DNA from: Brevundimonas sp.
Lineage (GTDB): Bacteria > Pseudomonadota > Alphaproteobacteria > Caulobacterales > Caulobacteraceae
Direction of reading: 5' to 3'
Length of the DNA: 64,000 nucleotides
Assembly: GCF_016742135.1 (NCBI RefSeq)
Contig: NZ_JACVCG010000002.1
Span: 372,001 to 436,000 of the forward strand
Shown here: in pieces, positions 25,317-34,077 of the stretch
Layout: every line of letters begins with the position of its first letter
Numbering within the stretch: the first letter of the stretch is position 1
The notes under the pieces: model-generated
What the model was told of the DNA's origin: nothing
Seen by the model: the letters and a program-made list of their open reading frames with translations, nothing else
The model's database searches: none
Position numbers and translations under genes: made by a program

Positions 25317-26060
25317 TCAAGGACATTCGTTCACTAGAAAGGCAAGGTGGGGTCGCTCAGCGAGCCGTGACGTGATGAACGCAGTCAGGTCCGCCTCGCT
25401 GTCTGCCGCTTGTGCGGGCGTGATCGCCCCGCGAAAGAGTTCGTAGCGTAGCCAGACCCGATAGGTGTTCACGACGTCGGTCTCACCGTAGTTCGCGCAT
25501 TCTTGGATACGACCTGCTCGGATGTGGTCCCAGACCTTCGAGCCGTCGATGCCCTCCGGCTTCCCCGGTAGTCCCATCATCTTGCAGAGATCATCGAGGG
25601 GAGCTTTAGCGTTCGACTGGAAGCTGGCGAGTTCGTCGCACAGATCGACGTGAGCCTGATCGTAGCGTTTGAAATAGGGGCGGGATGTCAGGCCCGGCGT
25701 TGCGATGCAGTTGACCATCGCTCGATAGCGGAGGACCGGCAGGTCGAACCCATTGCCATTGAAACTCACGAGTATCGGCCGGAGGGCGTCCACACGAGCG
25801 GCGAAGGCCGATATAAGATCGCTCTCAGTTCGGTCCCCAATGTGGGGTGCGCCCAGCGACCTGATGCGCCAAACGCCATCGACTCGCTCGGCAACGAGAG
25901 CGGCGAGAACGGCCACCTTGTGCAGCGGCAACTTCGGGAACTTGTCGCCGAGGATTTCGGCCGCTTCGTCATCACTACAAGTCGCCCGGCCATGAAGCCG
26001 AGCAAGCGTCTCGACGCAGGGGACGGTTTCGAGATCGAAGACGATGACGTGCTGGCTCAA
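25317..26060 (-). CDS. PolB-type predicted 3'-5' exonuclease
   Basis: The 247-aa protein has the DEDDy exonuclease pattern: VFDLET (D and E) near the start, LVSFNGNGFDLPVLRYR in the middle, and a late YGETDVVNTYRVW carrying Tyr and Asp. This matches the predicted 3'-5' exonuclease family related to the exonuclease domain of DNA polymerase B, with the polymerase part absent. It probably trims single-stranded 3' ends in repair. It is the last gene of the accessory part and stands alone. Confidence 0.85.
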   Translation of the reverse strand: MSQHVIVFDLETVPCVETLARLHGRATCSDDEAAEILGDKFPKLPLHKVAVLAALVAERVDGVWRIRSLGAPHIGDRTESDLISAFAARVDALRPILVSFNGNGFDLPVLRYRAMVNCIATPGLTSRPYFKRYDQAHVDLCDELASFQSNAKAPLDDLCKMMGLPGKPEGIDGSKVWDHIRAGRIQECANYGETDVVNTYRVWLRYELFRGAITPAQAADSEADLTAFITSRLAERPHLAFLVNECP

Positions 26061-26155
26061 GAGACCTCCGGGCTAACGGTCCTATTGTCTCTCCAATCGG
26101 CAGCTTGTCACCCAGAGTTGGTGCGTTGACGACTCGGCCCAAATCGCTCGATACA

Positions 26156-26189
26156 AACTCGGCACAAAGCGGTCACTCACCGCCGAGTT
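26156..26189. repeat. Inverted repeat at accessory/core junction
   Basis: AACTCGGC and GCCGAGTT form a perfect 8-bp inverted repeat with an 18-nt loop, and a near-direct copy GACTCGGC lies at 26131-26138. The element is in the intergenic stretch upstream of the exonuclease gene, where content changes from accessory to core. It may be an operator or a recombination remnant. Confidence 0.35.
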
Positions 26190-26347
26190 CAGCTATTGAT
26201 TTCTCTGGCCTTTTGGCTTGGTGGCCCGTTTCCTAGTTCCCCAGCCACCGCCCTCGCGGCCCATCTCCATCAGATTTGGTCAGGATGCCGCTCTCGACGG
26301 CCCGCCCGTCGTCGGGCAAGCTCTACCCCTCATCGGGAGAGGCCAAC

Positions 26348-26803
26348 ATGTTCAGATCCATCGGTATTGCAGCGACCCTGGCGGTCACGGGGGCAACCCC
26401 CGTCTTGGCCCAGAGCTGGGAAGCGGTGTCTTCAAACGACGCGGCTGTGGCGGCGGTCGACTGGGGCTCGCTGGACATCAACGGCAGCCGCCGCGAGGTG
26501 ACCTTCGCCATGGTTTCGCTCCAGTCCGGGGCCGTTCCGTTCGACTATGCGGTCTCGACCATCGACATGGACTGCTCCCAGCTGCGCTACGCCACCATCC
26601 GCTCGCAGTTCTTTGACCGGCGCGGCCGGACCGTGGTCGAGGACTTCGTCGGCGACGGCAGCTGGACCCCGCTCGCCGAGGGCACCATCATGGGCGATGT
26701 CCGCCGTGAGGTCTGCAGCAGCAACCCGTCGCGCAAGGGATATTTCAGCACCGCGCAGGACTTTGCGGTCGGCGCGTGGCGGGTGGCGGAACAGGGCCAG
26801 TAG
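26348..26803 (+). CDS. Secreted protein, surface-adhesin E-like
   Basis: Starting at ATG 26348, preceded by GGGAGAGG, the 151-aa protein has a signal peptide ending PVLA and a compact mature domain. That domain has alternating strands (REVTFAMVSLQS, FDYAVSTIDMDC), a Cys pair and FDRRGRTVV. The layout resembles the small secreted domain described in surface-adhesin protein E, but this is a memory-based similarity. Expected location is the periplasm or cell surface. It is the first gene of the core-like part and stands alone. Confidence 0.6.
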   Translation: MFRSIGIAATLAVTGATPVLAQSWEAVSSNDAAVAAVDWGSLDINGSRREVTFAMVSLQSGAVPFDYAVSTIDMDCSQLRYATIRSQFFDRRGRTVVEDFVGDGSWTPLAEGTIMGDVRREVCSSNPSRKGYFSTAQDFAVGAWRVAEQGQ

Positions 26804-26806
26804 GTC

Positions 26807-27409
26807 CTACTGCAACTGCCGCGCGGCGAGGGGCAAGTGGACCTTGACGGTCAGCCCGCCCCGTCCGGGCTCGGAGCAAACGGCCTGGCCGCCCAGGAGG
26901 GACACCAGTCCCTCAACCAGAGCCATGCTCTCCGCGTGGACCGCGTCGTTGCCAGCGGGCGTGGTCGCGCTGACGACCATGCTGATGTCGGTCGCCGATG
27001 CCGCAAAGGCCACGGCTGCGGCCTGGCCGACGGCACCGGGTTCATAGTTGCGAACGACCTCGCCCATGATCTCGTGCAGGACGATGGCCAGCGGCAGGTG
27101 CAGGGTGATCGGGAGCGGAGGAACGTCGCCGTTCACCGACAGCTTCAGTCCGCGCGACTCGCACAGTCTCGCCCAGAAGCCGAGCGTCTCGCTCATATAG
27201 GTCGCAAAGTCCGGAGCGCCGGACCGTGTGCCCCGCTCGGCCATCAGCGTCATGGCGCTGACCAGGTCGCTGACCCAGTTCATGTGCCGTCGCCCCTCAG
27301 GGTCGGTTACGCCGCGCAGGCGAATGGAAATCAGCGTCTGGATGAGCCTCAGTTCGCGTATTGACGCCGGTTGCGCCCCGTCCAGAGGATCGATTGCTGA
27401 CACGCCCAT
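26807..27409 (-). CDS. HisKA_2-like protein without phosphoacceptor His
   Basis: With ATG 27409 as start the protein is 200 aa. The helical part IRELRLIQTLISIRLRGV plus DPEGRRHMNWVSDLV aligns with the dimerisation region of HWE/HisKA_2 kinases, but the usual HHRVKN box is absent. A HATPase-like region follows with an Asn-box-like EIMGEVVRN and a degenerate nucleotide-binding loop. It may be a histidine phosphotransferase-like or inactive partner. It is divergent from a single-domain response regulator, which is the natural partner. Confidence 0.65.
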   Translation of the reverse strand: MGVSAIDPLDGAQPASIRELRLIQTLISIRLRGVTDPEGRRHMNWVSDLVSAMTLMAERGTRSGAPDFATYMSETLGFWARLCESRGLKLSVNGDVPPLPITLHLPLAIVLHEIMGEVVRNYEPGAVGQAAAVAFAASATDISMVVSATTPAGNDAVHAESMALVEGLVSLLGGQAVCSEPGRGGLTVKVHLPLAARQLQ

Positions 27410-27454
27410 ACTGAACCCTGAAATCACGCCCCGAACGGGTGAATAGCAAAGGTC

Positions 27455-27478
27455 GAACCAATCCGATACAGGTGCGTT
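27455..27478 (+). promoter_or_regulatory. EcfG/SigT-like promoter candidate
   Basis: GAAC, a 16-nt spacer and CGTT match the alphaproteobacterial general stress sigma factor consensus GGAAC-N16-17-CGTT, with the first G replaced by C. The element points to the response regulator 62 nt downstream. An eight-base match is expected by chance a few times in a window this size, so position is the main support. Confidence 0.4.
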
Positions 27479-27539
27479 TGAAGTACGCAATCGGACAATT
27501 GCGGTCTTTGGTCTGTGACACCGCCCTGTTCAGCGGTGC

Positions 27540-28013
27540 TTGGTAGTGCTGTTGAAGCTTAACGTCCCCAAGGACATCAAGGTTCTGGTCGTCGAGGATC
27601 AGCCCATCCTGGCTATGGAGCTGGAACTCATGCTGACCGACTCCGACTGTGAGGTCGTGGGTCTGGCCATGGATCAGGCCAGCGCCCTCATGCTGGCGCG
27701 GCGGTGCGAGCCAGACCTGGCTCTTGTTGATGTCAATCTGCTCGACGGCCTGACCGGCCCCCAGGTCGCCCATGATCTGGTGGAGCGCCACGGGGTCGCC
27801 GTCGTCTTCATGACCGCCAACCCCGAGCAGATTCCCGAGGGATTCTCGGGCGCGCTGGGGGTCGTCTGCAAACCATTCGACGAAACGACCCTGCGCGAGG
27901 TGGTCGACTTTGCCCGTCGTTTCCGGACCTCCGGCGACATCACGCGCCCCCCGCGCCGGCTGAAGCTGGCACCGTGGCTAAGCACCCCGCCGGGCGACAT
28001 CGCCCCGCACTAG
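27540..28013 (+). CDS. Single-domain response regulator
   Basis: The 157-aa protein starts at TTG 27540 (GTG 27546 is also possible) and is a receiver domain with short extensions. It has VVEDQ, the phospho-acceptor Asp in LALVDVNL, the conserved Thr in VFMTAN and Lys in VCKPF. No DNA-binding domain follows, so it probably transfers or buffers phosphate. It is divergent from the degenerate HisKA_2-like protein. An EcfG-like promoter lies upstream, and the pair could belong to stress signalling. Confidence 0.9.
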   Translation: MVVLLKLNVPKDIKVLVVEDQPILAMELELMLTDSDCEVVGLAMDQASALMLARRCEPDLALVDVNLLDGLTGPQVAHDLVERHGVAVVFMTANPEQIPEGFSGALGVVCKPFDETTLREVVDFARRFRTSGDITRPPRRLKLAPWLSTPPGDIAPH

Positions 28014-28019
28014 GAGCAC

Positions 28020-28049
28020 CCCCGGACAGTGGTCGAACACTATCCGGGG
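28020..28049. terminator. Hairpin between convergent genes
   Basis: CCCCGGACAGTG pairs with CACTATCCGGGG (11 of 12) around a 6-nt loop, located between the convergent response regulator and outer-membrane protein genes. There is no clear T-run, so it could act as a bidirectional structure rather than a strong intrinsic terminator. Confidence 0.55.
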
Positions 28050-28056
28050 ACCCAGG

Positions 28057-29397
28057 CTAGTTCAGTCGCAACCGGATGAACAGCATCCCGCCATCTGGAT
28101 CGCCACCGTATTCGCCGGCAAGCCCATCCGGCACCCGGTTTACAGAGTAAAGGCCACCGACACCGAAGCGGACGTTCGAACGAATCTGCCACTCCCGTAC
28201 CGCGCCGACCGACACTTTGGACACGGTGTAGAGGTCGCCGTGGCCACCCCCATGACCGGGCAGGAGCTCATCGGTCTCGATCCGTTCGTACCGACTGAAC
28301 AGGGTCCAGCGGTCGTCGGGGCTGAAGGCGCTCTCAAGAGCCCATCCGGCCTTGGTCTCATCGTGGTCATTGGTCTTTGCCCCCCAGGCCAGGGTCGTGG
28401 ACCACCAGCCCATGGTGCCGATCCGGCGCGTGTGAATGGCGCTGGCCGACATGCGGGTCTCGTCTTCATCGGGCTCAAGTTGCTCGGGCGCCTTGACGTC
28501 CGCCCACGAGACCTGCAGGGACCATTCCGGTGAGGGATTCCACGACGCCCGCACCGACCAACTGTCGAGGTCAGGGCTTTCGATGTCGTACCGGTCCTGA
28601 TCCGGCTCGCGACCCCGGAAAGCCGAGGTCTCAAGCTTGAAGCCGTCCCGGATCCAGCCAGTCGTAACGACTCCGAAGGTGATGTGGGTCGAATCCAGCC
28701 AGTGGTGCGTGATCGGCGCCTCGGGGCTGGCCATGGCGCTCATGCGGTGCATGAAGGCGGGCGGTCCAAAGGCAGGCTCTCCCGGCAAGCCTACGTATAT
28801 GAACAGTGAGTCGCGATCCGAGACGGGGCGGGCGTAGGAGGCCGACAACTCCATGAACAGGTCATGGGGGTGCTGGCGATCCACCAGCGGCGTGAGGCCG
28901 TCTGCGGTTTCGCCGGCCGCGAGGAGGAGGGGGTAACCTTCCTTGCCCATCAACGGATCGGGGCTGATCATACCCCGCAAGTTGAGGGTCGAGCCGTCGG
29001 CAAAGTCCCGACGGGCCGAGCCCATGATCATGCCGGCAATAAAGGTTTTGGCGTCACCGCGCGGCCCGCCCTGGTCGGAATGGACCAGATCAAGGACCGC
29101 ATGGGCCATCAAGGACCAGTCGCCTTGACCCCAATGAATGCCGCCATGTTCGGACATGTCCGGCTGCCAGCTGGTGCCGGAGGCATCGCGTGTCATGGGA
29201 TAGCCGCTCAGCACGCTGGTCATGGGCATGGCGTGGCCGGCGTGCGGATCAGCCGACCGGACATCTGCGCCCATGTCATGGCCGGCATGCGGGTCGGCAG
29301 GGGGGTGGTGGTCGTGGGAGTCCTGGGCCATGGCGGCAGGTGCAACCACGGTCAGGCAGGTGCCGCACAGCAGCGCGGCAAGGTATCGGACAGCCAT
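28057..29397 (-). CDS. His-rich outer-membrane protein, metal-associated
   Basis: The 446-aa protein has a signal peptide (cleavage near MAQDSHD) and then a His/Met/Asp-rich stretch with DHHPP, HAGHDM and HAGHAM. The rest is a long barrel-like region of alternating strands ending in LFIRLRLN, an aromatic/leucine-rich C-terminus of an outer-membrane protein. The His- and Met-rich N-terminus is characteristic of copper or other metal binding. The small Cys-containing gene 51 nt upstream is probably co-transcribed. A metal-tolerance role is inferred. Confidence 0.7.
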   Translation of the reverse strand: MAVRYLAALLCGTCLTVVAPAAMAQDSHDHHPPADPHAGHDMGADVRSADPHAGHAMPMTSVLSGYPMTRDASGTSWQPDMSEHGGIHWGQGDWSLMAHAVLDLVHSDQGGPRGDAKTFIAGMIMGSARRDFADGSTLNLRGMISPDPLMGKEGYPLLLAAGETADGLTPLVDRQHPHDLFMELSASYARPVSDRDSLFIYVGLPGEPAFGPPAFMHRMSAMASPEAPITHHWLDSTHITFGVVTTGWIRDGFKLETSAFRGREPDQDRYDIESPDLDSWSVRASWNPSPEWSLQVSWADVKAPEQLEPDEDETRMSASAIHTRRIGTMGWWSTTLAWGAKTNDHDETKAGWALESAFSPDDRWTLFSRYERIETDELLPGHGGGHGDLYTVSKVSVGAVREWQIRSNVRFGVGGLYSVNRVPDGLAGEYGGDPDGGMLFIRLRLN

Positions 29398-29448
29398 AAC
29401 GGCCTCCTCTTGAAAGGTCTTGAGAGTGCTGGCGAACCAGCGCGGCTT

Positions 29449-29781
29449 TCAGAGTGAGGCAGGCGATCGTGGAGGGGGCGCTTCCGGAGACGAGACGAGG
29501 CCTGTTGACCCCTGGCCCGCCCAGGTGGCCGGTGTGGAAGGGGCAACTGACACCAAGGGGGTGACAGAGCCCTGCAGGGGCGAAACCACGCACATGACAC
29601 AGCAGGCCATTGCGGTGCCGACCGGCTTGGAGGGCTCGGGTGTCTCAGAAGACGAAGTCATCTGCATGCCCTGCTCGTGACAGGGCATGGGTTCGGCTTC
29701 CACCGGCCCCGACGCAGCGCCGAGCACCAGCACCGCGAGGACGCCAATCAGGATCGACAGGGTGCGGAGGATTGCCATCAC
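29449..29781 (-). CDS. Small Cys/Met-containing secreted protein, CopL-like
   Basis: The 110-aa protein has an N-terminal hydrophobic segment (signal or anchor), then MPCHEQGMQM, a Ser/Pro linker, and MACCVMC followed by a hydrophobic tail. Paired Cys and Met residues suggest metal binding in the periplasm, and CopL-like metal-tolerance proteins have a similar look. Orientation and 51-nt spacing suggest an operon with the downstream His-rich outer-membrane protein. Family assignment is uncertain. Confidence 0.5.
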   Translation of the reverse strand: MMAILRTLSILIGVLAVLVLGAASGPVEAEPMPCHEQGMQMTSSSETPEPSKPVGTAMACCVMCVVSPLQGSVTPLVSVAPSTPATWAGQGSTGLVSSPEAPPPRSPASL

Positions 29782-29823
29782 CGTCTTCTAGACCGCAGAT
29801 TCGGCCGGGTCGAGCCCACGTTG

Positions 29824-32097
29824 TCAGGCCTTTTCCCAGCCCTTGTCGATGGCCCAGATGGCGAAGGCAAAGTCATGGGCGACCTCCTTGAGATAGTCGA
29901 AGCGCCCCGAGGCCCCGCCGTGGCCGGCCTCCATATTGATCTTGAGCAGCACCGGCTTGCCCGAAGTGGTCGCGGGGCGCAGGCGGGCGACCCACTTTTC
30001 GGGCTCCCAATAGGTCACGCGGGGGTCCGAGAGGCCGCCGGTGGCCAGCACTGCCGGATAAGCCCTGGCCTCGATGTTGTCGTAAGGGCTGTAGCTGGCG
30101 ATGTAGTCATAGGCCTCGGCATCCTCGAGCGGATTGCCCCACTCGGGCCATTCGGGCGGGGTCAGCGGCAGGCTGACGTCGCTCATGGTGTTGATCACAT
30201 CCACGAACGGCACCTGACCGATCACGCCGGCCCACAGGTCGGGCCGCATGTTGTTGACGGCGCCCATCAGCAGGCCACCCGCAGAGCCGCCCTGGGCCAC
30301 GATGTGCCCGGCCTTGCCGTGGCCGGTCGAGATCAGGTGCTCGGCGGCGGCGATGAAGTCGGTGAAGGTATTCTTCTTGGTGAAGCGGCGGGCATCGAGG
30401 AACCAGCCCCAGCCCTTGTCCGATCCGCCCCGGATGTGGGCGATGGCATAGATCCAGCCCCGGTCCACCAGCGACAGCCGGTTGGTCGAGAAGCTGGCCG
30501 ACATGGGGATGCCGTAGGAGCCATAGCCGTACAGCAGCAGCGGGGCCGAGCCGTTCACCGGGGTCGTCTTGCGGCGCAGGATGGTGACGGGCACCAGCTG
30601 GCCGTCGCTGGCCGGGGCGTTCAGCCGCTCGACCACATAGTCCTCCGGGTTGTGGCCCGAGGGGACCTCCTGGACCTTGCGCAGGGTCCGCTCGCGGGTA
30701 CCCATACTATAGTCGTAGATCAACGTTGGTGTTGATGGCGAGTTGTAGCTGTAGCGCATGGTATCTCCGCCGAACTCCAAGGCGGTTGAGAGTGCCAGCG
30801 AATAGGCCGGCTCGGCGACTTCGATCTCGTGCTCGTCCTCTCCGAATCCCAGTGGCGGTACGGGTGTCCCGACGGGATAGGCACGCGTGCCAGGATACTG
30901 TGTGATGATGATCCGCGTATTGGCGTCGGCCCTCTCCTGCCGGACCAGATTGCCGACGTAAGGGGTAAACCCCTCAATATAACGACCCGGCCGGTGAGGA
31001 ATGACATCCCGCCAGTGGGCCCGGCCCAATTCCTCGCCGACCGCTTCGACGATCTTGAAATCTACTGCCTCGTCGGCGTTTGTGCGGATGAGCCAGCGAT
31101 ACATCGCATGGTCGGCGTCATAGAGGATGCCTTCTTGACGGGGGGCGAGCACCTTCGGCTCGGCGGTGGGCTCGTCGCGGGAGATGTAACGGGTTTCGGA
31201 GGTCTCCTGGTTGGCGATTGAGATGATTACGAAGGCGTCGTCGGACGTCCGCCCGACGCTGATGAACATGCCGTCGTCGGCTTCCTCATAGACCAGAGCC
31301 GCTACGCCGCCGCGGGCGGGGCGACGGAAGATCTTGTCCGGCCGCCCGTTGTCGTCGCGGTTGGTCCAGAAGATCCACTGGCTGTCCGGCGAGAACGTGA
31401 AATTCCCCGTCGCCGACTGGATCGGATCAGGCAGTACCTCGCCTGTGGCCAAGTCCTTCACATATATCTGGTGCACCTCCGAGCCCTGCGCGTCCTCAGC
31501 ATAGGCAAAGAGCTTGTGGTCGGGGCTGTGCTCGGTCGCGGAGACCTCAGAATAGGCCTTTCCAGCGGCGAGGGCGTTCGCATCCAGCAGCTCTTCCGCA
31601 GCGTGCGGCGGGGTGACGGGATGGAAGTCGAGATCGAACAGGTTGTACGGACCCGCCCGCCCCTGCCGCATGTAATGCGGATGCTGCTCGCCCGTCCGGT
31701 ACTCGACGTAATATTCCCAGGCACCATCCGGCACAGGAACAGAGGATTCGTCCTGCTTGATCCGTCCCTTCATCTCCTCGAACATCGTGGCCTGCAGCGG
31801 CTCGGTCGAGGCCATCATCGCCTCGCGATAGGCGTTCTCGGCGATCAGGTGTTCCTTGACGTCCGCCTTGATCAGGGTCGGATCGCGCAGCACCGCCTGC
31901 CAGTTGTCGTCCTTCATCCACTGATATTCGTCCACGCGGATGCGGCCCAGCTGTTCGATGGTGACGGGGATTTTCTTGGCGACGGGGGGCACGGGCATGT
32001 CGGGCAGGGGGCCTTTCGCGGGGCGGGCAAGGGTCGGGGAGGCGGCGGCCGCAAGGGCGGTGGCGGCGGTGGACGCGATCATCTGCCGACGGTTCAT
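29824..32097 (-). CDS. S9 prolyl oligopeptidase family (oligopeptidase B-like)
   Basis: I take ATG 32097 (MNRRQMIAS), which gives a Tat-like signal peptide, over the longer ORF. The 757-aa protein has an N-terminal propeller region and a C-terminal alpha/beta-hydrolase domain with GGSAGGLLMG (Ser nucleophile), a downstream ATGGLSDPRV region (Asp) and EAGHGGASGRF (His). Such enzymes cleave peptides after basic or proline residues; the specificity here is unclear. Expected location is the periplasm. It stands alone between the small CopL-like gene and the acyl-CoA dehydrogenase. Confidence 0.88.
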   Translation of the reverse strand: MNRRQMIASTAATALAAAASPTLARPAKGPLPDMPVPPVAKKIPVTIEQLGRIRVDEYQWMKDDNWQAVLRDPTLIKADVKEHLIAENAYREAMMASTEPLQATMFEEMKGRIKQDESSVPVPDGAWEYYVEYRTGEQHPHYMRQGRAGPYNLFDLDFHPVTPPHAAEELLDANALAAGKAYSEVSATEHSPDHKLFAYAEDAQGSEVHQIYVKDLATGEVLPDPIQSATGNFTFSPDSQWIFWTNRDDNGRPDKIFRRPARGGVAALVYEEADDGMFISVGRTSDDAFVIISIANQETSETRYISRDEPTAEPKVLAPRQEGILYDADHAMYRWLIRTNADEAVDFKIVEAVGEELGRAHWRDVIPHRPGRYIEGFTPYVGNLVRQERADANTRIIITQYPGTRAYPVGTPVPPLGFGEDEHEIEVAEPAYSLALSTALEFGGDTMRYSYNSPSTPTLIYDYSMGTRERTLRKVQEVPSGHNPEDYVVERLNAPASDGQLVPVTILRRKTTPVNGSAPLLLYGYGSYGIPMSASFSTNRLSLVDRGWIYAIAHIRGGSDKGWGWFLDARRFTKKNTFTDFIAAAEHLISTGHGKAGHIVAQGGSAGGLLMGAVNNMRPDLWAGVIGQVPFVDVINTMSDVSLPLTPPEWPEWGNPLEDAEAYDYIASYSPYDNIEARAYPAVLATGGLSDPRVTYWEPEKWVARLRPATTSGKPVLLKINMEAGHGGASGRFDYLKEVAHDFAFAIWAIDKGWEKA

Positions 32098-32188
32098 GAC
32101 AGGCTCCAGCAAAGGGCGGAAATCGGAATGCGGCACCATGATCGGCGTCGTGTCGACCCGTCAAATGAACAAACGGCCATGATGGAGA

Positions 32189-33973
32189 TCAGGGGGCCAG
32201 CACCGCGGGGGTCATCCGCAGAAGCAGGTCGCCGCCCTGGCCGATGGCGGCCAGACGGCTGGACACATGGCCCAGCACATTGGCGGCATAGACCTCATAC
32301 AATGCGATGCGGCCGTCCAACCAGTCGGCATCGCCCTGGCCATTGGCCTTCAGCGTCTGGGCGGCCAGCGCACCGCGGGCCAGGAACCAGCCCCCGATGA
32401 CATCGCCCATCAGTTTCAGATAGGCATCGGCAGCGGCCAGCACATCGGCAGCTCCGTCCTCGGTCGCCTTGCGGTCCAGCAGCCAGAGCGTGGCGTCCTC
32501 GACCGCCGACAGGGCATTGGCCATCCGCTCGACCGGCTTGCCGTCATAGAGGGCCGCCAGCGGCGTCAGCACCGTCTTCATCTCCTCGATCAGCAGGCGC
32601 GCCGAGGCCCCGCCGTCCTGCGACAGCTTGCGGCCCACCAGATCCATGGCCTGGATGCCGTTGGTCCCCTCATAGATCGGGGCGATGCGGGCGTCGCGAT
32701 AGTACTGGGCCGCACCCGTCTCCTCGATGAAGCCCATGCCGCCGTGAACCTGGATGCCCATGGAGGCGACCTCGACCCCCATGTCGGTCGACCACGCCTT
32801 GGCAATCGGCGTCAGCAGGTCCTCGCGGCCCTTCCACTGGCGGGCGACGTCGGGATCGGACGAGCTGCGGGCAAGATCGGCCGCCATGCCGGTCGCCAGA
32901 CAGATGGCGCGGCCGGCGGCAACCTTTGCCTTCATCACCGACAGGGTGCGGCGCACATCGGGGTGGTCCAGAATGGGCGCCGAGGCCTCACCCGTCCACA
33001 CCGACCGGCCCTGACGGCGGTCCGTGGCATAGGCCAGGGCGTGCTGATAGGCGCGCTCGGCGATGCCCACGCCCTCGACACCCACGGCGACGCGGGCCGC
33101 GTTCATCATCACGAACATATGGGCCAGCCCCTCATTCGGCCGCCCGACCAGCTCCGCAGTCGCCCCCTCATAGGCCATGACGCAGGTGGGCGAGGCGTGG
33201 ATGCCCAGCTTGTGCTCGACCCCGACGGGACGGAAGGCGTTGCGCTCACCCAATGAGCCGTCGGCATTCACAAGGAATTTGGGGGCGAGGAACAGGCTGA
33301 TGCCCTTGGGGCCCGGCGGGGCATCGGGCAGTCGGGCCAGCACCATGTGGACGATATTGTCCGTCATGTCGTGGTCGCCCCAGGTGATGAAGATCTTCTG
33401 GCCCGTCAGGCTGTAGGTGCCGTCGCCGTTCGGCGTGGCGGTCGCCGTGAGCGCTCCGAGGTCCGACCCGGCGTTGGGTTCGGTCAGGACCATGGCCCCG
33501 GTCCACTCGCCCGAGATCAGCCGGGTCAGATAGGTTGCCTTCTGCGCCTCGGTGCCGTGCGCCTCCAGCGCCTCGATCGCCGCCAGTGACAGCATGGGGC
33601 ACAGGCCAAAGGCCATATTGGCGGAATGCACCGGCTCGTAGGCGGCCAGCTCGAGCGCCTTGGGCAGGCCCTGTCCGCCATGGGCGACCGGGGCCGCCAG
33701 CCCCATCCACCCCCCCTCGACAAAGGTCTTGTAGGCCTCGGCGAAGCCGGGCGCAGGGACCACGCCGTCGCCGTCCAGCCGGGCCCCGGCCCGGTCGCCC
33801 GGCACATTGAGCGGCGCCAGCGTGCCCTCGGCCACCTGACCGGCGGCTTCCAGCACGGCATCGACCAGATCGACATCAAGGTCCGGGAAGGCCCCGGTGG
33901 CCTGCAGGTCCTCAAGGCCAAGGACGTGCTTCAGGGTGAAGCCCAGGTCGCGAAGCGGGGCGCGGTAGCTCAT
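32189..33973 (-). CDS. Acyl-CoA dehydrogenase, long form
   Basis: Starting at ATG 33973 (MSYRAPLRDLGF), the 594-aa protein has the acyl-CoA dehydrogenase layout. It has an N-terminal helical domain, a middle beta domain with TEPNAGSDLGAL and a C-terminal helical domain containing YRDARIAPIYEGTNGIQAMDLVGRK. The extra C-terminal region matches the longer ACAD subfamily of about 590 aa, used for fatty-acid oxidation or acyl-CoA turnover. The listed ORF starts 24 codons earlier, with no clear ribosome site. Confidence 0.93.
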   Translation of the reverse strand: MSYRAPLRDLGFTLKHVLGLEDLQATGAFPDLDVDLVDAVLEAAGQVAEGTLAPLNVPGDRAGARLDGDGVVPAPGFAEAYKTFVEGGWMGLAAPVAHGGQGLPKALELAAYEPVHSANMAFGLCPMLSLAAIEALEAHGTEAQKATYLTRLISGEWTGAMVLTEPNAGSDLGALTATATPNGDGTYSLTGQKIFITWGDHDMTDNIVHMVLARLPDAPPGPKGISLFLAPKFLVNADGSLGERNAFRPVGVEHKLGIHASPTCVMAYEGATAELVGRPNEGLAHMFVMMNAARVAVGVEGVGIAERAYQHALAYATDRRQGRSVWTGEASAPILDHPDVRRTLSVMKAKVAAGRAICLATGMAADLARSSSDPDVARQWKGREDLLTPIAKAWSTDMGVEVASMGIQVHGGMGFIEETGAAQYYRDARIAPIYEGTNGIQAMDLVGRKLSQDGGASARLLIEEMKTVLTPLAALYDGKPVERMANALSAVEDATLWLLDRKATEDGAADVLAAADAYLKLMGDVIGGWFLARGALAAQTLKANGQGDADWLDGRIALYEVYAANVLGHVSSRLAAIGQGGDLLLRMTPAVLAP

Positions 33974-34077
33974 CGGGACTCCCTTGATCGAGCGGGTAAC
34001 GATAGGATCATTCAGACACTTGGCCGCGATGGCCGGATTTGCCAAGTTTGGTCCACTGCCGTCACGGAAGGGAAGTC

